Origin: Celoporthe dispersa
Taxonomy: Eukaryota; Ascomycota; Sordariomycetes; Diaporthales; Cryphonectriaceae
Assembly: GCA_016584495.1 (NCBI GenBank)
Contig: WAID01000010.1
Span: forward strand, 310,001-374,000
Direction: 5' to 3'
DNA: 64,000 nucleotides
The translations under genes and the position numbers were made by a program. The notes under the pieces are model-generated. The model had not been told where the DNA came from. It was given only the letters and a program-made list of their open reading frames with translations, and searched no databases. Shown in pieces: positions 22,245 through 34,175 of this stretch. The number at the start of each line of letters is the position of its first letter. Position 1 is the stretch's first letter.

Positions 22245-23618
22245 CTATTGAGACACCTTTATTATGACTTTGCCTTTAGATCTCTTACTTGCAACTCGTT
22301 CATAAGCCTGGTGGGAAATTGATGATCAGCGCCAAGAGAACAGGATCAGATACAGCGAGGGAGAGAAATCATACCTCGACCGCCTGGTCCATCGGGTACT
22401 CTGAGTCGACTGGAAAGTCATGAAAGTCGCCGTCTTCGATCCACTGCTATGTGTCAGAATGCTGATTGCTAAAGGTAGCCCGGCCCCTCTCTTTTATTCT
22501 CTCTTGTTTTAAAAGAAATATCCCTTTTTTAAAAAAAAAAAAAACAAGAAAAAAAAGGAGAGAAGGGAAGAAGAAGAAAAAAAAAACCTACCTTGGCAAC
22601 CTCCTTCGCGGTCGCCCCATCAGGCAACAGAGACAACATCTCAAACCTCCGCGGCGTTCCACCCAGCACAGTGGGAAGAAGCTTGCTTCTCAGGATCGGC
22701 CCATGCCCGATACCGCCCACGATGGTGATAAACGCCCCGTCTCGGGCGAGATAGCCGCTGCAGTTTCGGAACAGCTCGTCACTGCCGACAGTGTCCAGGA
22801 TGAGCTGGAGAGGCTTCGAGTCGGGCTTGAACTGCTGGGCTAGATACGCGGTTAAGGAGCTGTGGGCCTTGTAATCGATGACCTGGGTTGTTTTGTTATT
22901 AGCAGGACTGAACGTTTCTCTCTCTTTTTTCTCTCTCTTTTTCCCTTTTCCATGGAGTAAGAAGAGAGTACACCATGGCTCCGGCAGTCACATGGTCGCT
23001 CTGGCATATTATTACCTCGTCTGCTCCAAGAGCTCGAACCATGTCCGCATTTCCACCGGAACAGACACCGTAAACAGTCGCTCCCCTGGCTTTAGCGACC
23101 TGAACAAGGACCGAGCCCACCCCGCCGCTGGCCCCGTTAATGAGCACCCGGTCCCCACGCTTGACACCACCGCTCTTGATCACGATCTGTGCCGTCTGTC
23201 CAGCGATCCCGAGGGCACCAGCTGCATCTCGCAGCTGTATCTTGGACGGCTTCAGGACCACCTTAGTCGCCGGGACCTCAACGTACTCCGCCAGACTGCC
23301 ACGCCCGATGGCGACAGACACAACATTGAGCGCACCGCAGACCTCGGACCCGACCGAGATCCCGAGCTTGGCAGGGGACACTGCCGACCCTACACGGACC
23401 ACTGTTCCCGCAAAGTCCAGCCCGACGGTCGGGTTGTGCCGGAAAGGAAGCCAGTTGGGCAGCGTGGACATGAAGTTCAGATCTGCCGGGTTCAGGGCGG
23501 CATAGTCGACCCTGACGAGGATGTTGCCTGATTTCACGCTGCTCGGGACCGGGTAGTCCGTCTTGAGCGTCAGGGCCTGCCTGGGCTCTCCGTTCTTGGT
23601 GACGATCCATGCTTTCAT
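22245..23618 (-). CDS. Zinc-less MDR-family oxidoreductase (quinone reductase-like)
   Basis: This is a medium-chain dehydrogenase/reductase of the quinone-oxidoreductase type. Exons 23618-23016, 22882-22592, 22446-22375 and 22307-22245 give 342 residues in phase. Motifs are MKAWIVTKNGEPRQALTLKT at the start, YAALNPADLNF, PTVGLDFAGTVVRVGSAVSP, the NADPH-binding INGASGGVGSVLVQVAKARG, GADEVIDYK across intron 1, and the C-terminal SKGKVIIKVSQ. The catalytic and structural zinc cysteines of alcohol dehydrogenases are absent, so it likely uses NADPH to reduce quinones or enones. It is convergent with the flavin monooxygenase (212 bases between stops) and lies beside a Zn2Cys6 regulator. The frame is intact throughout. 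Confidence 0.9.
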
Positions 23619-24381
23619 GGTCTTGGGAAGGGGGCGCTGGCCTCTGCCATGGTGACGGGCCGAGGAGTAGATCTGACTGGATATTTTGAGCCGCTTGAGT
23701 CGATATCGACGTGAAGAAGAAAAAGGGCCCTGCTTTGTGTTGGAAAGTTGAGTTGGATTGCAAAGGTCATTTGGTATGTCGTGTTTCAAGGGGGACAGAA
23801 CAACACCTGAGACAACCTCCTCCTGGAAGCGGCGTTGGAGACCTGAGTAAATGTTTTTCGATTATGTAAGCATCGTGTCTGTGCAAAGATGCTTTTCTCT
23901 CAAGCCTCTAGAAAAGAAAAAGGGAGGAAAGAAAGGAAAAGAAAGGAAAATAAACACCCAGATTTTCCACCAGCTTTACTTTTCTCATTGTACATCTTCA
24001 CTATGATTACCTTGTTAGTTATCTTGGGCTTGAGGAATTCTTCCTCAAAAAAAAAAAAAAACCGAACCTCGGCCAGTTCTAAAAGCTCTTCGTCTGACAA
24101 TTGACCTTTATGATTATGTATTACTCCTAAGCTGCATATAGAGTTCTTCCTATCCTTGTTGTCGCTCCTGTGGTCCTGCCTGCAGCTCGTATACTGGAGT
24201 GTATTTGGCCAGCAATATCTCGCTACTTATGTTAGCAGATGTAAGAGAGACCCATCCGCGATGCCACCCATAAAGCATGAAAATTGAACCGAATAAACAC
24301 GCTTGCAAGTCAATCCGGCCTGGGCCTCTCATATTCCATCATTATCAAACCGTTTCGTGAACCAAGGTGCTGCTCTCGCTC
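23619..24381. other. Intergenic
   Basis: This lies between the 5' end of the MDR gene and the 3' end of the Zn2Cys6 regulator, both on the minus strand. It has a run of 14 A near 24048-24061 and no coding signal. Confidence 0.5.
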
Positions 24382-27300
24382 TCATCTAAGCCATTCGGGA
24401 ATGTTCATCTCGAACTGGTCGAAATAGTTCATCTGTATCTCAGGGAACAAATTTCCCAGGGCGCCTGGGTTCTGGTACAGGGGATCCACCTTGGAGGAAC
24501 GATGGGTTAGCAACAGTCATCACAGATGGATCTACTGTCTAGAAGAAAAAGGAGAAAAAAAAAGACTCACCTCTGTTGGTGATGGCTGGTCGAGCTGCTG
24601 GAGCCGAGACAGCCAAGGGTGGTCTTGGGTCTGCGTTCCACTGGTAGGTACGGAAGATTCGCTGTCTCACGGTCAACATAAGAAACGGTGTAAGATGAAA
24701 AACAGCGGCATGATAGAGATCCTCACCTCCAAGTGCCGACCAACCCGCTACTGTGCAGTGTGTTCTTCATCTCGTGAAGCTGTTCATGTGAGAGCGATCA
24801 GCGTGTGCAGGAGGGATGTCGTCCGGCCACCTCTTTGCGGCAGCCAGAACCACTTGTGATTCACTCACCAGAAACTGCGCAGGCTTGAAATACAACGACA
24901 GCCTCTCCACGAATTTAAAAAGAATCTCACACTGTTCCGACAGATCGCCCCCCTGCAGCTCATCCGGCAGACCAGGCGAGCTCCCCACGGCCGAGCCCAT
25001 GAGCTGAACCTTGACGGACGCATAGCACATGGTAGCCAGGCTCGGGTCAAGGATGCGCAGGTCACCACCTCCTCCTCCTCCGCCCAGCTCGGACTGGACC
25101 ATGGCGAGCGTCTTGGCCATGCCCCTGGCGTGGTAGACACAAAGCTCCCTTGTGGACTTGATCCACCCGGGAGGCGCCAGGACGAACATGTCGTGCACCC
25201 GCGGGGACGGGTGGGCCTGCAGCGCGAGCCTGTACAGCTCGCAGTGCAGCATGTCGTGCCAGAGGTGCAGCATCACCATGGGTCCCAGCTGGGGCGTGTC
25301 GTGGCGGTCGAAGAGGTTCTCTCGGCGCAGATGGAGCCGGGTCGGGAGGTCGGCGGACCAGCGGGAGAGCTTGCGCACGCAGAGCATGTAGTCTGACGCG
25401 GAATCCCACGGTGGGAGGGAGTCTGGGTCCGGGAGGCCCTCGATGTAGCTAAGGCGAGTTGATCCGTTAATAAACTCTCGAGGCACTAGGTTAAAAAAGA
25501 AAAAAAGAAGGAAATCATCTGAAAAAGGGAACAAGAGAAAACAAGGTCAGCATGGAAGGACAGAGGATCATGATATCTTACCGGAGTATCACATAACGTA
25601 TTCCAACCAGAGTCACATATTGTCCCATGATGCCCACCGTGTCAGAAGTGACCTCGCCAGATGAAAACTCGTCACCCTCCAGGGACGGAACAGGTGTCAG
25701 GCAGGGGATATCATATCTGATGACATACAAGTCAGATGCTATACACAATGATTGTATGCTTTGTGAAGGGGACGGCAGTCTGTAGAAAATAAATAAATAT
25801 GTATATACGTACTCAAAGTTGTGGTCCTCGCATGGTAGCTGAAGCTTGATGCTCTCGGCCGGGCAAAGGTCAGCTCACGCAGCCCCGTCGCCGTGGCCCT
25901 GTCTACGCAGTAGCAGGCAAACATGACCCTCCTCATCTGTTCTCTTTCTACCCACCGCAGGTCCTCGTTGCTGCCGCTGTTGTCTTTTGCCCTTGCCCAC
26001 TTGGCCTCGTCGAAGAGGCGGAGCTTCAGCGCGAAGCGGTTGGCGAGGGCGGCCAGGAGAAAGGACCGGTTGAAGTCGCCGCAGTAGACGGCGTGTTTGC
26101 AGAGGATGAGGGCCGCCATGGCCTGCTGGATGGTAATGCTCGACGTCCTCGTCATCAGGTGCTGCATGGCCAGCCTCGCCCAGCGACCAGCCTGGCTATT
26201 ATTAATATTATTATTGTTGCTGTGGGAGTAGTTGTTATTGTTGCCGCCTGCAGGGGACGGGGTTCTCGTGGTCACCGCAGCAGGGTGTACTGGCTGGTCG
26301 ATAAACTGCGCCGTGATGGCACAGATGGCCAACAGCAGCGTCTCGGACGCCCTGCCATCTCGGATCTGGCGCCTGAGGATTCCACGATGGACAAAGCCGT
26401 TGGTCTGGTAGGATGCGACGTGAGTGAAGAAGGCATCGACATATGGATAGACATTGTCAGGCAGGCGATCAGCCTCCGCCGCCTGTGGGGCTGCTAGCGT
26501 CTGTAGCAAGTTTAATTCTTCCTGCTGCTGGGCCTGCTGCAAGGGGCCCTGAGAGGCGGAAGGAGGAGTTGTCTGTCCAGGCTGGTGATGAGTAGCAACA
26601 GCGGGGCCCGGTGTTTCTATAAAAGAGGGACAAATTATTCATTGTGTGAGCAAGTGGAAACCAAACCAAGTTTAAGAAAAGGGGGTTAAAAAAATGAGCC
26701 AAATGACGTCGAGGGGAGAGCGGATGGGGGCCGATTATCCATGATAGGAAGAGAGAGAGAGAACCTGTTCTGCGTTGGTGGGATGCTTACCGTTAGGTAT
26801 AATAGGCCCATCGGCCAGCGGAGCCTGTGTCTGGGTCTGGACTTGTGGCAACGGAGGAGGACCCTCGAGGAGGACCACTGGCTGGGCCTGTGGTGGATGT
26901 GGTTGTCTGCTATGATCAACTCCTCCTGCTCCTGCTCCTCCTCCTAATCCTCCTGGCTGCTGCTGCTGCAACACGCCCAACAACTCCTTCTTCTTGCGCT
27001 GCTTGGCCCTATCAATACGGCTCCTCGCGGTGGCCGTGAGCCTCACATCGTTTCCCCTCTTGGTGTCGGCATATATGCACTCGAGCTGCCTCACCGAGCA
27101 CCTGGTACAGCGGGGCAGGGCCTGCGAGCACTTGCTACGAGCCTTCCGACATTGTTCACACGCCGACTGGCGAGGATGAGGAGTATGAGGGCCTACAGTG
27201 GAAGGGAGGAGAGACGACGAGGTGGTGGTGGTGGTGGTTGGGCTCTCCAGGAGGGCGGTGGACCCGCGCAGGGAGGAGGAGGATCTGTACGGATGACCAG

Positions 27301-27663
27301 CAACGGTAATGTCGGTGAAGTCACAGACGAGCGACCTCTTTTGCAATTATTACAGCCTCCCGGCGCCTCGTCGCATTTGACCTTCCTCGCGCGACAGGTA
27401 AGACAGCCTGTGCGGACTCGCCTGACCTTTTGCTCCGCTGCTGGAGGAGGAGGAAGAGGTGGAGGAGGAGGAGGAGAATAAGAGCGAAGGGGGTTAGGTT
27501 TGGAAGAAGACCCAGAAGCAGAAGCAGAACCAGACGGTCCGCTGCCTGGCGGGCCCGAGGGCGTGTTCCTGCTCCCGCCAGCAGCCGAGCCGAGTGATAG
27601 AAAGGTATTATTATTACTGTAGCCTTCCGGGTGGGGATTCAACAGTGGGTGTCCCGTAGACAT
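24382..27663 (-). CDS. Transcription factor with two Zn2Cys6 clusters, two frame breaks
   Basis: This is a nuclear fungal-specific regulator of about 881 residues. Seven exons are 27663-26791, 26616-25813, 25716-25582, 25448-24869, 24779-24727, 24661-24571 and 24489-24382. The first zinc cluster is CLTCRARKVKCDEAPGGCNN-C followed by KKRSLVC, once a missing A is supplied in the four-T run at 27339-27342 (plus strand). A second complete cluster follows about 60 residues later: ACEQCRKARSKCSQALPRCT-RCSVRQLEC. Both have six Cys with Zn2Cys6 spacing. The fungal_trans-type middle region includes PYVDAFFTHVASYQTNGFVH and RRVMFACYCVDRATATGLRE. A second break at 25859-25863 (one base missing) restores FARAESIKLQLP. 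The C-terminus ends FEMNIPEWLR. It probably controls neighbouring genes, which is inference. Confidence 0.85.
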
Positions 27664-28614
27664 CGTGCCGCGAAGGGAAGGGGGGGGTGGGAGGAGTGTG
27701 GTTCATCAATTGAGTTCGTCTCTTTTTTTTTTTTTTTTTTTCTTTAGCGAAAGAGAGGAAACACTGGTTCGTCGAGGGATGATGGAGTGAGAGAGAGTGT
27801 GTGGCAGATTGCGTGAGATGCCAGCCGAGAATTTGGGGGGCCCATAAGTTGTTTCTTAAGCGACATGTCCCGGGGGGGGGGGTTTGCTGCATATTTTCCT
27901 CCGAGATCCGAGCGGCAGGACAAGCACATACACGCCTGAAGCCCAGAGAGGCGTAGCAATGTGTTTGTAGATCGGTCGCCCCCGCTTCGAACACCTCTCG
28001 CCCCCCCTACCTCCACATGTCGATTCATTGTTTGCAGGCGAGGCTGGCTGTCACCCTTTGACGGTGGTGGAGGCCCGGAGCTTCTCGCCTCACAGAGTAT
28101 CTTTATCCACCTGAAAGAGAGAGAAAAAAGAAGAAGAATGGTCACCTGTCAGTGCCCGTCTTGTAGAGGTGCTGGCAGATGGCATTCCAGCGCTTCGAAC
28201 CGAGACCTTGCCTTCTAACCGTTCTTAGATCTATTCCGGAATCTAGGTCACCCTACTGTGGAGATGATGTTTCGTTAGTTTATACTGTAGTGCTCTGTAT
28301 ATTGATGCTGAATAGGTGGAGAGAGTGTGGGTGGGATAGAAGGTGACCAAAATAGGCGACACTCTCCGCTGCACACGCCGAATAGTAGCGACAATATTCT
28401 GCCTCATAATTACAACAGCAGACATTTCTCTGTTCATCATCAGATATTATCCCAATCAGGAGAGCTTGTATTACTTTTGTGGTTATACACACTAATTTAC
28501 TTATCAAATCTAAACTAACAAGGTCTATTCTATCCTGCCCTTTCCCCCCTTCTCTCTTCTCTCTTTCCTCCTCTTTTTCTACAAGAAAAATAAAAGAAAA
28601 AGAAGAGAGAGACA
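27664..28614. other. Intergenic, divergent promoter region
   Basis: This is shared upstream sequence of the Zn2Cys6 regulator (-) and the carboxylesterase (+). A run of about 20 T begins near 27723 and a G-run lies near 27870. No gene is seen. Confidence 0.5.
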
Positions 28615-30251
28615 ATGCCTCTACACGAACCTGTCTCGATCGAGACAGGCCTCGTTGCAGGCTTCCCCTCGGAACACAAACCCTCAGTCACCATCTTCCG
28701 CGGCGTGCCCTTCGCTGCCAGCACGGCCGGAGAAAACCGGTGGCGCGCTCCCCAGCCCGCAGAACCTTGGTCAGGCGTGAGGGACTGCACCCAGTTCGGG
28801 CCCATCGCCCCCAGCTGCCACCAGGGCCGCTGTACTGGACAGAGGAGCACCTCCAGCCGCGGCAGAGCGAGGACTGCCTGAACCTCAACCTGTGGACCCC
28901 TGCACGGCCTGAGGACCTGGGCCAGGCCAGATATCCCGTCTATGTCTGGATCTACGGAGGCAAGTTCCTGTGGGGCGCAGGCACAGACAACAACTTTGAC
29001 GGGACGTCGCTTGCTGCCAAGGGTGTTATCGTGGTCACCTTCAACTACCGCCTGGGCATACTCGGCTGGCTTGCCCACCCCGCGCTGTCTGCAGAGTCAG
29101 GGCGGCACAATGCCTCGGGCAACTATGGCCTCCTGGACCAGATCGCCTGTCTCAAGTGGATCCAGAGGAACATCAGGGCCTTTGGTGGAGATCCCGGAAG
29201 GGTCACCATCGGTGGCCAGTCGGCGGGCTCAGCCTGCGTCGGCCTTCACCTCTACGGTCCAGAGTCCAGGGGCCTCTTCCACGGCGTCATCTCGCAGTCT
29301 GGCACCCGCCATCCGCGCGATCCCCTGATCTCGTGCCTGGCTCCGTCGTACCGCACAAAGGACCAGGCCGAGTCCGAGGGAGAGGCGATCCTCGCCGAGA
29401 AAGGCGCCCGGGACATGTCCGACATGCGCGCCATGAGCCTCGAGAAGCTGCTCGAGGGGAACCACCGCGACGACACGACCATGTGGGGCCCACCGCCCTT
29501 CTACCGTGCCTGTCTCGACGGCTGGCTGTTCCCTCGCACCTACGAGGAGACGCTCCTCCAGGGCACCATGAACGACGTGCCGCTCCTCAACGGCCAGAAT
29601 GCCGACGAGAGCGGCAACTACACCCACCCGGACTTCAGCGCCCAGGATCTCGACGAGGTGGCCAGGATCAAGTACGGCCCGCTGTCCGAGCGCTGGTTCC
29701 AGCTGTATGGAGACGACGAGGGCGCCACCGCGCTGGACAGGTGGAACGCCGCGTGCCGCGATAACTCTCGAGTCGGCCCGCACCTCCACCACGAGCTGTG
29801 GGCCCGGCACGCCAAATCCGACGTCTTCATCTACTTCTGGACGCACGCGCCCCCTCCCCGGCGCGGTTTCCGCACTGATTATCCCGTGCCCAAGGCGAAA
29901 GGCTATGTCTTCTTCAACGGCTCTCGCACGGGTGCCTATCACGCTGCCGAGATCCCGTTTGTCTTCGACTCGCTGTGGACGGCCCCCTGGGACCCCTACA
30001 CGGACGTGGACCACGCCGTGGCCGATATGGCGAGCGAGCTCTGGGCCAACTTTATCAAGACCGGGAACCCGAACGGTGCGGAGGGCGGTGGTGGTCACGG
30101 CGCCCCGCAGCTTGCGCGGTGGCCTACTGCTGCCGAGGACCCTGACCATGTGATGGAGATAGGTAAAGAGATGAGACTGATCCCGAATACGAAGAACAAG
30201 GAGCGGGAGAGGTTCTGGAGAGACTACTTTGCGATCCAGAAGGTGTGGTGA
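28615..30251 (+). CDS. Type-B carboxylesterase/cholinesterase-like hydrolase, one frame break
   Basis: This is an alpha/beta-hydrolase of the carboxylesterase type-B family, about 545 residues and intronless. It opens MPLHEPVSIETGLVAGF, then VTIFRGVPFAAS and the family motif EDCLNLNLWTP. The catalytic nucleophile elbow is GGQSAGSACVGLHL; an Asn-rich oxyanion region and the Glu/His of the triad lie further on (GQNADESGNY; the DVDHAVADMASELWANFIKT C-terminal region is typical). Before EDCLNLNLW the frame breaks at GGG 28824-28826. Four G would give SCHQGPLYWTEEHLQPRQSE, matching the family. No signal peptide is evident, so it is likely intracellular. It sits between the Zn2Cys6 regulator and the transporters. 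Confidence 0.87.
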
Positions 30252-30803
30252 GGTAGAATTGGCCTCTTGTCTTGTCAATTCATGATGTGAATCTTCATTC
30301 GCGATGAAGAGAAAAAAGTAGCTTCTCTACAGCTCCCTCACAAATAAACATTACCAATGTTGAATGAATTGAAATTAGGCCTGTTGGAAAGTCCTTACAA
30401 ACCCTGATTGCCCACCTAACAGCACCCTTCATGTCTCACCCCCCCTCCCCCTCTCTTCTTTCGTCCTTCTCCACTGTTCTCTTCCGTTTCTTCTGTCGTT
30501 CCCACTTCTCACAACTGGCTGGCGGTGCAGGCGTGGGACCTAGAGGCCTTCAGTCGCACATTTCATCCTATAATTACTTGTTCATGCTACTGGTTTCACC
30601 GCGCCATAGATGTGAATACATAATTCCCTTAGGGAGATTGTACGCTGCCCACGATGACAGGCTGAAGTGTAATTTTATGAGGATGGATTAAATGTTCCCA
30701 CACACTGTTCAAAGATACTCATCTCCGCCACGGCCTTGTCTCTCCCTGATGCTGATGAGCCAGACCTGATCATCACGTCCCAGGTCTAAACACCGAGATC
30801 ACT
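30252..30803. other. Convergent 3' intergenic region
   Basis: This lies between the stops of the carboxylesterase and the sugar-type transporter. No coding or RNA signal is visible. Confidence 0.5.
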
Positions 30804-33003
30804 CTACTCGGACTTTTCCTCAGCAACCTGCCCTTCAATCTCATGGTGCAGGATGTCCCGGCCATAGTTTCCAGTGCAGACGGTGCTGCGGAACTTCCTA
30901 GCTGGGATCTTCCTGCTGAAGAGCTCGTCGATCTGCGCGTACGAACGCCCGGTATAGTCTGGAATGAAAAAGTACGTGACGAACAGCGTGATCACACCAA
31001 AGCACGCAAAGTAGATAGCAGAGCCTCCCACGCCTAGTCTGTTCGTCTCCAGCATGTAAGGGATGGCGATGTTGTACGTGACGCCGAGGATGCCGTTGCC
31101 CAGGGCACCGATGGTGGCCGTTTTGGCGCGCAGCCGCATAGACCCGGACTCGCCTATGTAGATCCAGCCGCAGGCGTTGGGGCCGAGGGTGGAGCTATAG
31201 GAGCCGATACAGAGGAAGGCCAGCATGATGTGGCCGGTCTGGAGGGTGTATGGCAGTTTCGTGGCCAGACCCGAGACGCCGATGCCAACTGATTTGCAGG
31301 TGGTGAGGTCAGTACATTGATCGCTAGAGATACGGGAATTGATACGCACTCATAGAAATCAGCAGGCCACATTGCCCGGTTAGGAGGAGCCTCCTTCGCC
31401 CGATCGTCTTGAACTCGCTCAGGAAGAACACAGTCATGATGGCCAGGATCTGGAGAGCAATGGCGATGCACGTCGACTCGAGCGAGTTGGACTGGCCAGC
31501 CAGCGTGAAACTAGAGTTGACGAGAGGAGGGGTTTTTTCAGCAAACAGCACCTCCGTATAGGTTCCAAACGGCTGAGAATTCCGACTTACAAATACGTCT
31601 TTTGAGGCCCAGTAATGACGTTGCCCGCGAGAGATGCCGTCAGCGGAGGGAAGAAGGCACAGAACGTCCTGCGGAGGTCGGTTCCCTTGAAGCACTCGGT
31701 GAAGCTTGATTGCTTCATCTACGCGGAGGACAAGTGATTTCTCCGGTCAGCAGTTATTCGAGACCCAGACCAAAGAGACAACAACCCGCCATCGGACGGC
31801 CCGCACTCACCAGTTCTTTCTTCTCCGCCTCCTGGCCGAGGGTATACTCGTACTCGGCGTAGATGAGCTCGCGGTCCTCCTCGGTGCGGTTGGGATACAT
31901 GAACAGGATCATCTTCTTTGCCTTCTCCGTCTTGCCGTGCATGATGAGCCACGCGGGCGACTCGCAGAGGAGGAAGACCTGGACGACGAGGACAATGACG
32001 GGAAGACAGACGCAGACGAGAAGTGGCATCCGGTACGCCCACTTGTTGTCGGCCTCGGGCCAGACCTCCTGACCCACGTAGCATAAGACGACGGAGATGA
32101 GATCTCCGATGGACGCTGTGGTCGGTGAGCGACAAGTTCAAGGGGCTGGCCTTCTTCTTTCTGCTAATCAGAAAGCCAGGGCAGGGACAGAGAGCACGCA
32201 GGCTTACAAATGAACAGGAACAGAGAGATCATGAGTCCCCTGGCGTTCCTGGGAGCCAGCTCGCCAATGTACAGCGGAGCAGTCGCCTGGGTGAGACCAG
32301 AAACGAAGGCGAGCAGGAACCTGGCAATGGCAAATACCTTCCAGTTGGTGGCAACGAACTCGACGATGACGCCGATGACCATCACTGCGAGGTTGAAGAA
32401 AATGACAGTGCGCCGGCCGAAGTAGTCCGCAATGGGGCCCATGCTGAACTGTCCGAGGACCTGGGCCGGCGCAGCGACTGCGCTCCAGCTGAGCAGGGAG
32501 GAAGAAAAAAGGCACGTGTGAGCGGCGGGACCAAGACAGCTGGATGCAACGAGAGGATGAGAATCGATAATCAACTTACATTGACACCGTCCTGGGAGTT
32601 ACAGCATACTTGCCACCAGACATGTAGCCGTTGCCCATGACATAGCAGAAGGACTGCGATCCGACAAGGGCGGTGACAGCTGTAGAGTCGGTCCCGAGGA
32701 TGAGCGCGCTGGCCTGTGCCGACGTGCCCCTTGTCAGCAGTTGCGCGAGCGGTAAGAGATTTTTTTTTTAAAAAAAGGAGGGAATAATGGTGAGAGAGAG
32801 ATGGGTCATCTCACAAGAGCTGCTGCAACCACTGCAAAGACTTTCCTGTCCTCCTGAAATGTCTGCCGAACAGACTTGGCCTCCTGTAAAGTGGCCTGCT
32901 GCGCGACCTCGAGCTCTGCCACGTACTGCTTCTCGTCGGCGGTCACGTCCTCCTCCTTGGACTGCGCGATGTCCATGCTGACCTCAGCCGTCTTGGAAGT
33001 CAT
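30804..33003 (-). CDS. MFS sugar-porter transporter, 560 aa
   Basis: This is a proton symporter of the sugar porter (SP) MFS family, 12 membrane segments, in the plasma membrane. Seven exons, 33003-32815, 32713-32580, 32488-32208, 32115-31811, 31718-31591, 31510-31350 and 31288-30804, join in phase to 560 residues with no frame break. Motifs are ADYFGRRTVIFFNLAVMVIG (loop 2-3 R-R motif), ARFLLAFVSGLTQATAPLYI (with GELAPRNARGLM), CESPAWLIMHGKTEKAKK (the PESPRWL-type site, with P1 replaced by C), SEFKTIGRRRLLL, and the C-terminal FFIPDYTGRSYAQIDELFSR in place of PETKGR. The closest general types are alpha-glucoside/hexose permeases. It is transcribed away from the DHA2 transporter, with about 1.2 kb of shared upstream sequence. 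Confidence 0.9.
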
Positions 33004-34175
33004 GGTGTCCGCTGAGAGTATAGACTGGTCGGCGCGGTATCTTTGTTGGCGAACAGTTCGTCACAAAGTAAAGTGGCGGCGCTGTCTTGCGACCTTCCGC
33101 TGCTGTGTCGGGACGCACAAAACCTGTGATTTTACCCCTCAAACAGACGAAAGGAAAGACAGATCCAGAGCCGTGCGGTCGGTCGGAAGAGTTTCTCGAT
33201 TTCCTGTCCTGTGCAGGATGTTGGCTCGCTGGCTCAATGTCGTTGGCTGATAGTCCCTTGTGACGACCCACAAGACAGCGACAGTTCCTCCGGTGTGACT
33301 GCAGTGATCAATAAGCGAAGAGAAAAAAAGGGGGCTCCAAAGATAAAGGGACGACTTCCTCGGACCAAATACCTATATCAGATCAGCTCGCCTGAAAAGA
33401 GACGAAGTGATTGATACATCATTTTCTGGGAACTACACATAGAAAAAAAAATACAAATTAAAAGGGTAGGAGGACTCATACCGTAAGCCTAAGCTAGTTA
33501 TATATGTTTTCCATCATTTGATCCCTCTCCGGAAGGGTAGTGGGCTTTCCAGCCCTCCATAAGTTGATGCTGCTCCAAACTGAATACTCCAGGCGCCGAA
33601 ACAACAACATTCGATCCACCGTTAGCACATTTTCGACGCTAGGTCTATCGCCTCATGATGGACGAACCCCCAGATCTGCGGGGAATCCCTGGAGGTGGTT
33701 GCGGGGGAGATTTTAGGCGAGCGCTGTGGGCTCTGGTGGATTGTGTGTAGAAGAAACAAGCTACCAACACCCTTCTTGCTCCCCGGATCTCTCGCCTGAG
33801 AGGATCGAGACCGGCCGCCGCCAGTATTACGTACTTGTGTGCAGGTTGGCCGAGAAGAACCGAGGATACTCCGTACAGACGACTATCTCCGTCGTAAGCG
33901 ACGAGATCCGCCGGGGGCAACTGGGCAGCCACACAACACTTGCCAATATACGATAAATAATATGGAGATGATTTGCTGGAAAATATCGTACACGTAACTA
34001 GTGGGCGGCTATAAGCACCCGGGGATCGAAAGGAGCGGAAATGGCAGAGTATTCTTTTCTTGGCTGAGATCCATTCTATTAGATCTCATAACTATCCTGG
34101 CATGCTCGGTTTGCGTCTCGGTCTTCCATTCTCCTCCCAAGAGCTTCTGTTCCAGGGAAAGAGAAGGCAGAAAGC
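33004..34175. other. Divergent promoter region between two MFS genes
   Basis: This holds the upstream sequences of the sugar porter (-) and DHA2 pump (+). Short open frames here show no recognisable motif. No repeat or RNA gene was found. Confidence 0.5.

Noticed and set aside
29229..30278. 349-codon minus-strand open frame
   Set aside because: It is the shadow of the carboxylesterase, which has the catalytic GQSAGS motif on the plus strand.
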